Origin: SAR116 cluster bacterium AG-321-K23
GTDB lineage: Bacteria > Pseudomonadota > Alphaproteobacteria > Puniceispirillales > Marisalimonadaceae
Length of the DNA: 60,820 nt
Reading direction: 5' to 3'
Assembly (NCBI GenBank): GCA_003284565.1
Contig: QBXO01000009.1
Location: 1-60,820, forward strand
The notes beneath the pieces were generated by a model. It was not told the origin of the DNA, did not search any database, and saw only the letters and a list, made by a program, of their open reading frames with translations. The stretch's first letter is position 1, and the number at the start of each line of letters is the position of its first letter. A program made the translations under genes and the position numbers. Of the stretch, positions 34,264-42,789 are shown piece after piece.

Positions 34264-35162
34264 TGAATCTTAAAAATATCTTCCTTATATCGTTAATTGC
34301 AATGCCGCTCACTTTTTTAGAAGTAAGCGCTGCAGGTAATACTGATAGGCTTAAAGATACAATAATTGATAAAACTATACAAAAGTTTGAAGATGGTTTT
34401 AATTCATTGTTTACCAATACCGAACTTACTATTGAGGGTAGAACTGCTGCAGATCCAAACTTTACCTTTTTAACTATAAATCCTGTATCTAATAATGAAG
34501 CAGAAGGAAATCTAACTTTTTTTCAAGGATCAATTATTAGACAAAATAATAGGAATACAATTAACCTCGGGATTGGTTATAGACAACTTAGCGATGATGA
34601 AAAGTGGATTTATGGTATAAACACTTTTCATGATTATGAAAGTACCTATGAGCATTCTAGGTGGAGTGTTGGTGCAGAATTAAGAAGTTCTGCTTTTGAG
34701 ATTAATGCTAATAAATATTTTGCCATAAGTGGTGCTAAAACTGGCAGAAATGGGAACACAGAACGTGCTTTAGATGGATACGAAATAGAAATAGGTGGAC
34801 AAGTTCCTTATGTTCCATCAGCAAAAATATTTGCAAAACAATGGACTTGGGAAGGGTATCAAACATCTGATACAAAGGGAAAAACTTATAGTCTTCAAAT
34901 AAACGCACCCATTGCTCCTAATGTAACATTAGAGGCCGGAACAAAAGATTTTGATACAGGTACTGATATTGATTTTGTCAATTTAACTTACAAAATAGGA
35001 TTTGGTGGTGACACGTCACAAAAAGATAACGCAATACCTAGCTTGATTGCAGATCAGGCATTTAATAATACATCAATGAAAGATAAAATGTTAGAAAAAG
35101 TAAGACGTAAAAATCAGATTGTTATCCAAACAAACTTTACTGCTTCAGCAGGAGGAGTTTAA
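34263..35162 (+). CDS. Inverse-autotransporter beta-barrel without a passenger (intimin/invasin type)
   Basis: A 299-residue outer-membrane protein. The signal peptide is residues 1-24 (ending EVSAA). The IAT beta-domain covers about 50-250: NLGIGYRQLSDDEKWIYGIN, TFHDYESTYEHSRWSVGAEL and ANKYFAISG match the intimin/invasin barrel pattern (GxGxR, NxFxDYD, H-R-GxGxE, NxYxxxSG), as does ERALDGYEIEIGGQVPYVP. After the barrel, LEKVRRKNQIVIQT resembles the linker that normally leads into the passenger, but the protein ends nine residues later. No LysM or Ig-like domains are present. The start at 34263 follows GAGG by 6 bp. The next gene starts one base after the stop. Confidence 0.85.
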   Translation: MNLKNIFLISLIAMPLTFLEVSAAGNTDRLKDTIIDKTIQKFEDGFNSLFTNTELTIEGRTAADPNFTFLTINPVSNNEAEGNLTFFQGSIIRQNNRNTINLGIGYRQLSDDEKWIYGINTFHDYESTYEHSRWSVGAELRSSAFEINANKYFAISGAKTGRNGNTERALDGYEIEIGGQVPYVPSAKIFAKQWTWEGYQTSDTKGKTYSLQINAPIAPNVTLEAGTKDFDTGTDIDFVNLTYKIGFGGDTSQKDNAIPSLIADQAFNNTSMKDKMLEKVRRKNQIVIQTNFTASAGGV

Positions 35163-35163
35163 T

Positions 35164-36018
35164 ATGCATAATTTTATAAAACTGACCTTGATAATGTTAT
35201 CAGTCTTTGTTTTCTCATCTTTAAATAACAAATCTTATGCAGTTACCGCAGAATCAGTCAAAGAGTGCAGTTCTGACACACATTTATTCACAGGCTCTGC
35301 AACTGCTTGTCGTTTTACACCGCAAATATATAAAGCAGTTGTTTTTGAAATGGGTCTTTGTACTACTAATCCTATGTCTGGCGCTTCATTAGATAGGTCT
35401 ACATGCTCTACAGTATTTACAGCTACTGATCAAACGAATGGCTCACTTCATGATTTTGCACTTGGAGATGTGGAATTGATTGGAACTTCAACCCGACCAG
35501 CGAATGGAACATATACCTATCCTTATATAATTTTAAAAAATACATTTACCATAAAAGCTGAATATGAAAGAGGTGGTACAACTTATTACGTTAAGAAATC
35601 AGGAAGTGCATGCGATGCTGTTAGCACTACATCGCCTGCTGAGGAATGTACAGATAGCTTAACTCAATTTAATCAAGCTGGAAATTGCGATGGTGAATAT
35701 TTAGGTGCTAGATTTTCTGGTGGATCTTTAAATGGATATCTTATGAGATCATCTGATTTAGATAAAAGAGATGGTGTTGCCGATGATGATGGAAGTGGTG
35801 GATGTAGTAATGTTGATAGATTAGTGGGTGTAATGGAGCTAGACTCTCCTGTTGTTATTTCTCCATCTACAATCTCATTCAAATTTACGTTTAATGTCAC
35901 TGGTTATGGTGCTCAAATGTTTACGGGAGCTGGCAGACCAAACAACAACCCAAATGGCGGTGGAGGTTCTGGACCATTTTCAGGATTTTTTACAATTGTT
36001 GACGCTCCACAACAATAA
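35164..36018 (+). CDS. Secreted cysteine-rich protein of unknown function, partner of the barrel
   Basis: A 284-residue protein with its own signal peptide (residues 1-26, ending NKSYA). The start at 35164 follows GGAGGAG at 35151-35157, the best ribosome binding site in the window; the in-frame ATG at 35119 lies inside the upstream gene and is not credible. The mature part has eight cysteines (the first at 35, 49, 66 and 81), rich in T, S, G and N, and looks beta-structured: YKAVVFEMGLC, NGTYTYPYIILKNTFTIKAE, STISFKFTFNVTGY. The tail is glycine/asparagine-rich (NNNPNGGGGSG). I recognise no named domain. Context suggests an outer-membrane or surface substrate or plug of the barrel. Confidence 0.8.
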   Translation: MHNFIKLTLIMLSVFVFSSLNNKSYAVTAESVKECSSDTHLFTGSATACRFTPQIYKAVVFEMGLCTTNPMSGASLDRSTCSTVFTATDQTNGSLHDFALGDVELIGTSTRPANGTYTYPYIILKNTFTIKAEYERGGTTYYVKKSGSACDAVSTTSPAEECTDSLTQFNQAGNCDGEYLGARFSGGSLNGYLMRSSDLDKRDGVADDDGSGGCSNVDRLVGVMELDSPVVISPSTISFKFTFNVTGYGAQMFTGAGRPNNNPNGGGGSGPFSGFFTIVDAPQQ

Positions 36019-36020
36019 GA

Positions 36021-36044
36021 AACTTCATTACTTCGTTTGAAGTT
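36021..36044. terminator. Hairpin at the convergent end of the secreted-protein and TPP-enzyme genes
   Basis: AACTTCA (36021-36027) and TGAAGTT (36038-36044) flank a 10-nt loop. The hairpin covers the stop codon of the minus-strand gene. There is no long T run on either side, so a bidirectional terminator is possible but weak. Confidence 0.35.
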
Positions 36045-37686
36045 GAGAAATAGTTGTAGTGCTTGTATTTAGTTCAAGACTCATTTTAAATTCAATTAGT
36101 GATGGTCCATCAACTTCCATTGCACTTTTTATTATTGGTATTATTTCTTCAGTATTATGTATTGTGAAACATTTTAGACCAAAGCTTTCACCATACTTAG
36201 CAAAGTCTGGATTAACTAAATTGGTTGCATAATGATCTCTCGTAGGAAAGTGAACTTCTTGATGATAACGTATGGTACCATAATGATTATTATTAGCTAC
36301 AATTACTCTTATTTTAGTCTTTTGAGCAACTGCAGTTGCAAGTTCGGAACCTGTCATCAAGGCACCACCATCTCCAACAATTGAAAACACTTGCCTATCT
36401 GGAAATCTCAGTCCAGCTGCAATACCCGCAGGAATTCCCATACCCATAGCACCAATTTCAGAGCCAATTAATTTCATTGTAGATTTAAACGGAAATCTAT
36501 GATGCATCCAACTTGTAAAATTTCCAGCATCATTTGTGATTATTGAGTTTTCTGGTGCTATTTTTCCTAAACCATCTATTAAATGAGCAAAATCTAATCC
36601 GTCATTTGCTTTTCTTGGGGTTAAAGTTGCATCATTATTTAAATATCGATGATGACAAAGTTTGACCCATTCATCTCTTTCGTCATTTTTATGATTATTT
36701 GTAATCTTTGATAGTTGTTCCAAAAAATTCTCACTATCAGCAACTATACCCATATCAGTTCGAAAAATTTTACCTATGGTATTGGGATCAGGTATAACAT
36801 GAATAAACGTTTGTTTTGATGATGGAAATTTATACGCCATATTTGGCACCCCATTAAATCTGTGGCCAACAACTAGAACTAAATCTGCTTCTAATGCATT
36901 TTTTCTAATAGGTTCTGGGGGTCTTAATCCTAATTCTCCTGCATAATGTAAGTTATCGTTTGAAATAATATCTTGATGTTCATAAGTACATAAAACTGGT
37001 AAATTATGAGTTTTTGCAACTTCTTCTACAAGCTTTCTTGACTTGGTTGATGTATGAACTTGTCCGCCTACAACCAGAACTGGCTTTTTCGCATTTATCA
37101 ATAAGTTGGATACTTCTTTTACCTTTTCAGGAAAAGCCAGAGGGGGATTTATTTTAATACTCTTTACATCTTCAGTTTCTATTTTAGATTCTAAAACATC
37201 GGTCGGTATTGCTATTACTACAGGGCCAGGTATACCACTTTCAGCAATGTGAAATGCCCTAGCCGTAACGTTGGCAATTTCACTCGGTGTGTTAATCTGT
37301 TCTACGTGTTTTGCCATATCAGAAAATGTTTTGATAAAATCCATTTCTTGTAAATGCATTTTGCCAGTACTGATGCGATTGACTTGACCAATAAACAAAA
37401 CCATAGGTATCCCGCCTTGATGTGCTGAATGAATTGAAATTGATGCATTTGTTGCTCCTGGGCCTCTACTTACAAAGGCAACACCAGCTTTACCTGTACA
37501 CTTTGCATCAGCGACAGCCATAAAGCCAGCACCTCCTTCATGCCGACAAGTTACAACTTCAATTCCAGGTGAATATAATAATTCATCCATAACAGACAGA
37601 TAAGACTCACCAGGCACACAAAAGAAACGATCAACATTATGATTTTTTAAAGTTTGTACAAAAACTGCGGCAGCTTTTTTTGACAT
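36028..37686 (-). CDS. Thiamine-pyrophosphate enzyme, acetolactate synthase-like
   Basis: A 552-residue TPP-dependent carboligase or decarboxylase of the POX/AHAS superfamily. The N-terminal PYR domain has FFCVPGESYLSVMDEL and the cofactor-activating glutamate in TCRHEGGAGFMA. A central NAD/FAD-type domain follows. The C-terminal PP domain has the TPP motif GDGGALMTGSELATA ending in ANNNHYG. No AHAS small subunit is adjacent, so anabolic IlvB is unlikely. Its partner in the operon is a divergent SDR 14 bp upstream, suggesting a specialised keto-acid pathway of unknown substrate. Confidence 0.88.
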   Translation of the reverse strand: MSKKAAAVFVQTLKNHNVDRFFCVPGESYLSVMDELLYSPGIEVVTCRHEGGAGFMAVADAKCTGKAGVAFVSRGPGATNASISIHSAHQGGIPMVLFIGQVNRISTGKMHLQEMDFIKTFSDMAKHVEQINTPSEIANVTARAFHIAESGIPGPVVIAIPTDVLESKIETEDVKSIKINPPLAFPEKVKEVSNLLINAKKPVLVVGGQVHTSTKSRKLVEEVAKTHNLPVLCTYEHQDIISNDNLHYAGELGLRPPEPIRKNALEADLVLVVGHRFNGVPNMAYKFPSSKQTFIHVIPDPNTIGKIFRTDMGIVADSENFLEQLSKITNNHKNDERDEWVKLCHHRYLNNDATLTPRKANDGLDFAHLIDGLGKIAPENSIITNDAGNFTSWMHHRFPFKSTMKLIGSEIGAMGMGIPAGIAAGLRFPDRQVFSIVGDGGALMTGSELATAVAQKTKIRVIVANNNHYGTIRYHQEVHFPTRDHYATNLVNPDFAKYGESFGLKCFTIHNTEEIIPIIKSAMEVDGPSLIEFKMSLELNTSTTTISQLQTK

Positions 37687-37700
37687 TATATTTCCCTTAT

Positions 37701-38471
37701 TTATATTGTTGGTTTTTTACCACCATCTAAATTAATTTCTGTCCCTGTAAGGTGTCTAACTTTAGGATTACACAGAAAATAAGTAAGTTCAGCAACTTCT
37801 TCTGGAGTTGAAAATCTATCCAATCCTATATTCTTTAAGGCATTTTTTTCTGCATCAGTATAAGTTAAACCTTCTCTTTCAGCATTATTTTGTATGATTG
37901 TTATCAAACGATCAGTTGATGTCATGCCAGGATTGACAGAATTTACATTAACTCCATCAACTAATCCTCTTTTAGACAAAGCTTTTGTGAAGTTAAGAAA
38001 AGCAGCATTTACAGCACCACCAACCATGAAAAATGGGTCAGGAGAATGGCTCATTGCTCCATTAATTGAAACAATCCATCCCTTATTTTTAGATAATATT
38101 GGCCAAAAAGCTTTAGATAATCTAACAGCACTATAAAATTTTAGAGCAAATCCGTCTTCAAAATCTTCTATAGGCTGCTCAAGAAAATCACCACTTTTTG
38201 TTGCACCAGCTGAGAAAATCAACGTATCAAAATTTTCAAAGTTTTTCTCAACAGACTTAATAGCATTTTCACAACCTGTTTTTGTTTTCAAATCAGATGC
38301 GTGATAATATACATTAATATTATGTTTGTTTTGTAATTCAGATTTAGTTTTTTCTAAATTTTCTTTATTAGAAGCAAGCAGATAAATTTCACATTCTTCT
38401 TTTGCAAAACGTTCAGCTATTGCTTTCCCAATTCCTTTGCTCCCTCCAGTAATTATTACTCTACGTTTCAT
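37701..38471 (-). CDS. Divergent SDR-family protein lacking the usual catalytic residues
   Basis: A 256-residue short-chain dehydrogenase/reductase fold protein. The cofactor motif TGGSKGIG (residues 8-15) is intact, as is VNVNSVNPGMTSTDR after the active site. The catalytic tetrad is not: the serine position reads SINGAM, and the YxxxK region reads FFMVGGAVNAAF, putting phenylalanine and asparagine where tyrosine and lysine belong. A subgroup with GGxVNAA at this place exists in proteobacteria as far as I recall. It may bind NAD(P) or a CoA/TPP intermediate without classical hydride transfer. It is the first gene of the pair with the TPP enzyme. Confidence 0.82.
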   Translation of the reverse strand: MKRRVIITGGSKGIGKAIAERFAKEECEIYLLASNKENLEKTKSELQNKHNINVYYHASDLKTKTGCENAIKSVEKNFENFDTLIFSAGATKSGDFLEQPIEDFEDGFALKFYSAVRLSKAFWPILSKNKGWIVSINGAMSHSPDPFFMVGGAVNAAFLNFTKALSKRGLVDGVNVNSVNPGMTSTDRLITIIQNNAEREGLTYTDAEKNALKNIGLDRFSTPEEVAELTYFLCNPKVRHLTGTEINLDGGKKPTI

Positions 38472-38539
38472 ATTCTCAATTATTTCTCCAATAAAACAAT
38501 CATTAACTTATTAATTATTAAAAAGTCTATAATAATTTT

Positions 38540-38568
38540 TTGATTAAGACACTTAGATTTTGTATAAA
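38540..38568 (+). promoter_or_regulatory. Sigma-70-like promoter of the helicase operon
   Basis: TTGATT at 38540-38545 and TATAAA at 38563-38568 with 17-bp spacing, in the 146-bp divergent gap with the SDR gene. Start of transcription would be near 38575, about 43 bases before the ATG. Confidence 0.55.
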
Positions 38569-38617
38569 ATAATATTAATAAATTATCATTAAAATATTAA
38601 AACAAAAGCCTAGTGGT

Positions 38618-41317
38618 ATGAATTTAAGCTTAAAAAAACAATCCAACTTTTGGCATAGATCAATAAATGAAAATGTTAAGGTAAAGGCCTTATTAGGTCC
38701 TACAAACACAGGTAAAACCTATTTTGCAATGGAGAGGATGCTCTCCCATAGATCAGGGATAATAGGATTTCCTCTTAGATTATTAGCTCGAGAAAATTAC
38801 GATAAAGCAGTTTCAGTAGTTGGAAAATCTAAAGTTGCTCTTGTTACTGGTGAAGAAAAAATTATTCCTCCAAACGCAAAATATTTTTGTTGCACTGTAG
38901 AGTCTATGCCATTAGAAAGATCTTTTTCTTTTGTTGCAATAGATGAAATACAATTAGCAGCCGATCCTGATAGAGGACATATTTTTACAGATAGAATTAT
39001 TAATACAAGGGGAATTGAAGAAACAGTTCTTCTTGGTGCTGAAACTATAAGACCCTTATTACAAAAACTTTTACCAAATTGTTCAATAGAAATAAGACCA
39101 AGGCTTTCTATTTTGAGCTATTTGGGTGTAAAAAAACTCACAAGGTTGAAACCTAGGTCTGCTATTGTTGCGTTTTCCATACCAGAAGTATACAAAATTG
39201 CAGAACTAATTAGAACAAAAAAAGGTGGGGCTGCAATTGTCATGGGAGCTTTGTCACCCAGAACTAGAAATGCCCAGGTTGATCTTTATCAAAATGGTCA
39301 AGTTGACTATTTAATTGCAACAGACGCTATTGGTATGGGTTTAAATATGGATATTGAACACGTTGCTTTTGCATCTGATACAAAATTTGATGGGAAAATA
39401 CCAAGATTTCTTAATCCCCCAGAAATTGCTCAAATAGCGGGTAGGGCTGGAAGACATTCACGTAATGGATCATTTGGAGTAGTAGAAGATCATCTGAAGT
39501 TTGATGAAGAAACAATTGCACAAATTGAAAATCATTCTTTTTTTCCACTAAAAAATATTTGGTGGAGAAATTCAGAATTAAATTTTAGGTCATTGAAAGG
39601 ATTAGTTAGTTCATTAGAAGCCTACCCACCGTTTAATTTCATGAGGAGAAAAGTTGGGGCATTAGATGCAGTCTGTCTTAATCATTTATCTGAAATTAAT
39701 TCAATTAAAAATAAAATAATTAATAAGGATGCACTAGTTTTACTTTGGGACGTTTGTCAAATTCCTGATTTTAGTAATTCTTTATCAGGTGTTCATTTTA
39801 GCTTGCTAGAAAAAACTTTTGAATTATTATTAGAGAATGGGAAACTTGATAATGAATGGATAAATTCGCAGCTGAACAGACTTAATAGATTTGATGGAGA
39901 GATAGATACTCTACTAAATAGAATATCAAATATCAGAACTTGGACATTTATAACAAATAGACAACAATGGATAGATAACTCTGAACATTGGCAAAATGAA
40001 GCAAAAACAATTGAAGATAAATTATCCGATGAGTTGCATAACAGATTAACTCAAAGATTTATTGATAAGAGAATTGTAATTTTAAATAAAACTCTTAAAG
40101 AGCATAGTAATTTGGAAGCTGTAATTAGATTAGATGGCAAAGTAATTGTTGAAGGTGAAGAAGTTGGATTACTAAAAGGTTTTGAATTTGTTCCTTCTCT
40201 ATCTCAAGGTGAAAAAGCTGGACTGATTTTATCTGCGGCAAGAAAAATTTTACCTAAAGAAATTGAAAGACGTGTTAGAGAGCTTTTAATGTCTGACAAT
40301 GCTGCTTTTAAATTTGATGATGATGCTTCTATCTTATGGCAAAATAATAAGGTTGCAAAACTAACAAATGGTGAAACCTTATATGCACCTAAAATTGCCA
40401 TTATTAAGTCAGAATTTTTGTCTGACGAACAGATTAAGCAAATAGAAATTAGAATAAATGAAGCAGTTCAGAAAAATATAGAAAATATTTTGTCGGAATC
40501 TATTCACTTAAAGAATCCTATTTTAAATGATGAACAACAAGAAAATGAAAGTAAAAAACAACAAAACAAATTAGTTACAACAAATGATAACGAAAAAAAA
40601 CGTAGTGAAAATATTTCTGGGAAAGCTTTAGGTATTGCATATCAAGTTTATGAAGGTCTAGGTTCAGCACAAACTAATAGTTTATCAATGTCCACAATAA
40701 ATTTGTCAGAATCCGATAAAAGAAATTTAGCAAGATTAGGACTGAGATTAGGTGTTGAAACAATTTATTTACCTAATCTTTTAAAACCAGCTGCTATAAA
40801 ATTAAGAGCTTTTTTATGGTCTATTTACAATCAAGATTTTCCAAAAGATGCTTTTCCTCCTGATGGTCGCGTAAGTATAAAAATTTTACCAAATGTAAAA
40901 AAAGAGTTTTATAGGGCTTTAGGTTTTGTTCCTTTAGGTAATTTGGCCCTCAGAGCTGATATTGCAGAGAGATTGTCAGCATTAATACGAATAGAAGCTA
41001 GAACTGGTCAATTTAGGATTAATGACGCCATGTTATCTATAGCAGGCGCAACAAAAATTCAAATGGAAGAAATTCTGTATGATTTAGGTTACTCTAAGTG
41101 TGGTGAAGAGCCATCAACTTTATCTGACAAGGCACCAATTGTTATTTTTGAGAGAAAAAAGAAAGTTGGTAAGCCTAAAGTTAAAATTTTCAATAAAAAA
41201 ACTCTGAAAACAAAAAATTATAAAGATAAAAAACTTTCAATAAAACAAAATAAAGAAAAATTGCCAGATCCTCTATCACCATTTGCGGTCTTAAAATCTA
41301 TTAAGATTAAAGAATGA
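38618..41317 (+). CDS. Suv3-like DExH RNA/DNA helicase
   Basis: An 899-residue superfamily 2 helicase related to the mitochondrial degradosome helicase SUV3. Walker A is LLGPTNTGKT (residues about 25-34), the DExH-type box is AIDEIQLA, and motif VI is IAGRAGRHSRNGSFG. TDAIGMGLNMDIEHVAFA is motif V. A Suv3 C-terminal helical region follows. The last 200 residues are an alphaproteobacterial extension with ALGFVPLGNLALRADIAERL and a lysine-rich tail. It is typically linked, as here, to an S4 protein, fdxA and carD. A role in RNA turnover is inferred. Confidence 0.93.
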   Translation: MNLSLKKQSNFWHRSINENVKVKALLGPTNTGKTYFAMERMLSHRSGIIGFPLRLLARENYDKAVSVVGKSKVALVTGEEKIIPPNAKYFCCTVESMPLERSFSFVAIDEIQLAADPDRGHIFTDRIINTRGIEETVLLGAETIRPLLQKLLPNCSIEIRPRLSILSYLGVKKLTRLKPRSAIVAFSIPEVYKIAELIRTKKGGAAIVMGALSPRTRNAQVDLYQNGQVDYLIATDAIGMGLNMDIEHVAFASDTKFDGKIPRFLNPPEIAQIAGRAGRHSRNGSFGVVEDHLKFDEETIAQIENHSFFPLKNIWWRNSELNFRSLKGLVSSLEAYPPFNFMRRKVGALDAVCLNHLSEINSIKNKIINKDALVLLWDVCQIPDFSNSLSGVHFSLLEKTFELLLENGKLDNEWINSQLNRLNRFDGEIDTLLNRISNIRTWTFITNRQQWIDNSEHWQNEAKTIEDKLSDELHNRLTQRFIDKRIVILNKTLKEHSNLEAVIRLDGKVIVEGEEVGLLKGFEFVPSLSQGEKAGLILSAARKILPKEIERRVRELLMSDNAAFKFDDDASILWQNNKVAKLTNGETLYAPKIAIIKSEFLSDEQIKQIEIRINEAVQKNIENILSESIHLKNPILNDEQQENESKKQQNKLVTTNDNEKKRSENISGKALGIAYQVYEGLGSAQTNSLSMSTINLSESDKRNLARLGLRLGVETIYLPNLLKPAAIKLRAFLWSIYNQDFPKDAFPPDGRVSIKILPNVKKEFYRALGFVPLGNLALRADIAERLSALIRIEARTGQFRINDAMLSIAGATKIQMEEILYDLGYSKCGEEPSTLSDKAPIVIFERKKKVGKPKVKIFNKKTLKTKNYKDKKLSIKQNKEKLPDPLSPFAVLKSIKIKE

Positions 41318-41318
41318 T

Positions 41319-41714
41319 ATGAATTCAAATATTCTAGAAAAAAAGGCCATTAGGCTTGATATTTACTTATATTATATAAGGATATTTAAAAGTAGAAGCT
41401 TGGCAACAAAATTTGTCTCATCTAATAGATTACGTATTTCAGGTCAAGTAACACAAAAATCACACAAATTAATCTGTATTGGCGATGTGTTGACGATAAC
41501 AATTAATGATAATATTAAGATTTTAAAAGTGATGGATATACCCAGAAGAAGAGGTCCTTATTCAGAATCATTAAATTTTTATGAAGACATTACCCCTATT
41601 GAAAACAGTCAAAAAACAAAAGAGAACAAACCCAATATAAACTTTGTGGAAAGAGTTGGTCGCCCAACTAAACGAGAAAGACGACAAATAGATAGATTAA
41701 TGGGTAGAGAGTAA
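41319..41714 (+). CDS. S4-domain RNA-binding protein, Hsp15-like
   Basis: A 131-residue protein. The S4 domain (about residues 10-75) reads IRLDIYLYYIRIFKSRSLAT, then NRLRISGQVTQKSHKL. The C-terminal tail is basic (GRPTKRERRQIDRLMG). E. coli Hsp15 recycles stalled 50S subunits; similar binding is inferred. It starts one base after the helicase stop codon, indicating co-translation. Confidence 0.9.
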   Translation: MNSNILEKKAIRLDIYLYYIRIFKSRSLATKFVSSNRLRISGQVTQKSHKLICIGDVLTITINDNIKILKVMDIPRRRGPYSESLNFYEDITPIENSQKTKENKPNINFVERVGRPTKRERRQIDRLMGRE

Positions 41715-41783
41715 ACTTATATAAAATCTGAACTTGTAATCACAATATATGTGGTTTAAATACTAGTGAATTTCGGAACTAAA

Positions 41784-42119
41784 ATGACCTATATTGTAAA
41801 TGATAAATGTATTAATTGTAGACATACTGATTGTGTTGAAGTTTGTCCTGTAGATTGTTTTTACATAGGAGAGAATACTATTGTTATTCATCCAGACGAG
41901 TGTATTGATTGTGGAGTTTGTGAACCTGAATGTCCCGTAGATGCTATTCAGGCTGACACTGATCCAGGAGCGTCTGATTGGTTAGAATATAACAGAGAAA
42001 TGTCTGAAATTTGGCCAAATATTACAATGAAAATTGATCCAATGCCAGATCATGAAAAATATGCTGATGAAGAAGGCAAATTTGAAAAATATGGCTCAAA
42101 AAATCCTGGAAAAATATAA
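41784..42119 (+). CDS. fdxA: 7Fe-8S/dicluster ferredoxin FdxA
   Basis: A 111-residue ferredoxin. I start at ATG 41784 ([12 protein letters not shown], the family's normal N-terminus); the upstream in-frame GTG at 41766 is unlikely. Clusters: [17 protein letters not shown] for the first, [3Fe-4S]-type, site and [12 protein letters not shown] for the [4Fe-4S] site. The C-terminal [18 protein letters not shown] is typical. It donates electrons to unidentified partners. Lies between the S4 and carD genes as is usual. Confidence 0.95.
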   Translation: MTYIVNDKCINCRHTDCVEVCPVDCFYIGENTIVIHPDECIDCGVCEPECPVDAIQADTDPGASDWLEYNREMSEIWPNITMKIDPMPDHEKYADEEGKFEKYGSKNPGKI

Positions 42120-42238
42120 TTCTAATTAATATATAATCTTTAGAGCTGGTGTTTTACTAGAATTTGTGTTATAAGACCGTTCTTTTAGATTCTATAACAA
42201 TATTTACAATTATAAATATATGAAAATAGGTGATTAAA

Positions 42239-42763
42239 TTGTCAAAAGATAAAAACGTAGTTAACTCATTTATACCTGGTGATTTTGTTGTTTATCCTAG
42301 CCATGGTGTTGGCAAAATTATTGGAACTGAAAATCGTAAGGTTGAAGACATTGAACTAGAGTTATTAGTTATAAGATTTGAACATGAAAGAATGACACTC
42401 AGAGTTCCTCTATCAAAAGCAACAGAACAAGGACTTAGAACTTTATCTAGTAAAGTTCAAATGGAAGAAGCAATAATAACCTTAAAAGGTAAAGCCAAAG
42501 TTAAAAAGACTATGTGGTCAAGAAGAGCTCAAGAATATGAAACTAAAATAAATTCTGGAAATTTGGTTTCCATTGCTGAAGTTGTTAGGGATTTGTATAG
42601 AAAAGATGATCAAGGTGAACAATCATACTCTGAAAGACAAATGTATCAAGCAGCTTTAGAACGTTTAGCCAGCGAATTTGCTGCTGTAGATAATACGGAT
42701 AAAGAAAGTGCAGTAGTAAAATTAGAAAAAATAATCGACGATAATGCTGAGAAAGCAGCTTAA
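42239..42763 (+). CDS. carD: CarD-family transcription regulator
   Basis: An RNA-polymerase-binding regulator that stabilises open promoter complexes, including at rRNA genes. The N-terminal Tudor-like RNAP-interaction domain (FIPGDFVVYPSHGVGKIIGTE) is followed by LLVIRFEHERMTLRVPLSKA and a helical DNA-binding domain with VKKTMWSRRAQEYETKINSG and YRKDDQGEQSYSERQMY. I favour TTG at 42239 because AGGTGA (42228-42233) sits 5 bp before it; GTG at 42230 would add three residues. Confidence 0.92.
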   Translation: MSKDKNVVNSFIPGDFVVYPSHGVGKIIGTENRKVEDIELELLVIRFEHERMTLRVPLSKATEQGLRTLSSKVQMEEAIITLKGKAKVKKTMWSRRAQEYETKINSGNLVSIAEVVRDLYRKDDQGEQSYSERQMYQAALERLASEFAAVDNTDKESAVVKLEKIIDDNAEKAA

Positions 42764-42789
42764 TTATTTTGGATTTAAAATTTAAATAA

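Noticed and set aside
35119-35163. Upstream ATG extending the secreted protein by 15 residues into the barrel gene
   Set aside because: The extension lies in another frame within the barrel coding sequence, disrupts the signal peptide, and the ATG at 35164 has a near-perfect GGAGGAG.
34263-36018. Barrel and secreted protein as one gene broken by a frameshift
   Set aside because: The second protein begins with a full signal peptide and ribosome binding site right after a proper stop, which a frameshift would not create.
19715-37686. A complete oxalate pathway (oxalyl-CoA synthetase, formyl-CoA transferase, oxalyl-CoA decarboxylase) from the ligase, CaiB-type and TPP genes
   Set aside because: The three genes are far apart on different transcripts. 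The TPP enzyme shows general acetolactate-synthase motifs without a diagnostic oxalyl-CoA decarboxylase feature that I can see, and the CoA-transferase substrate is undetermined.
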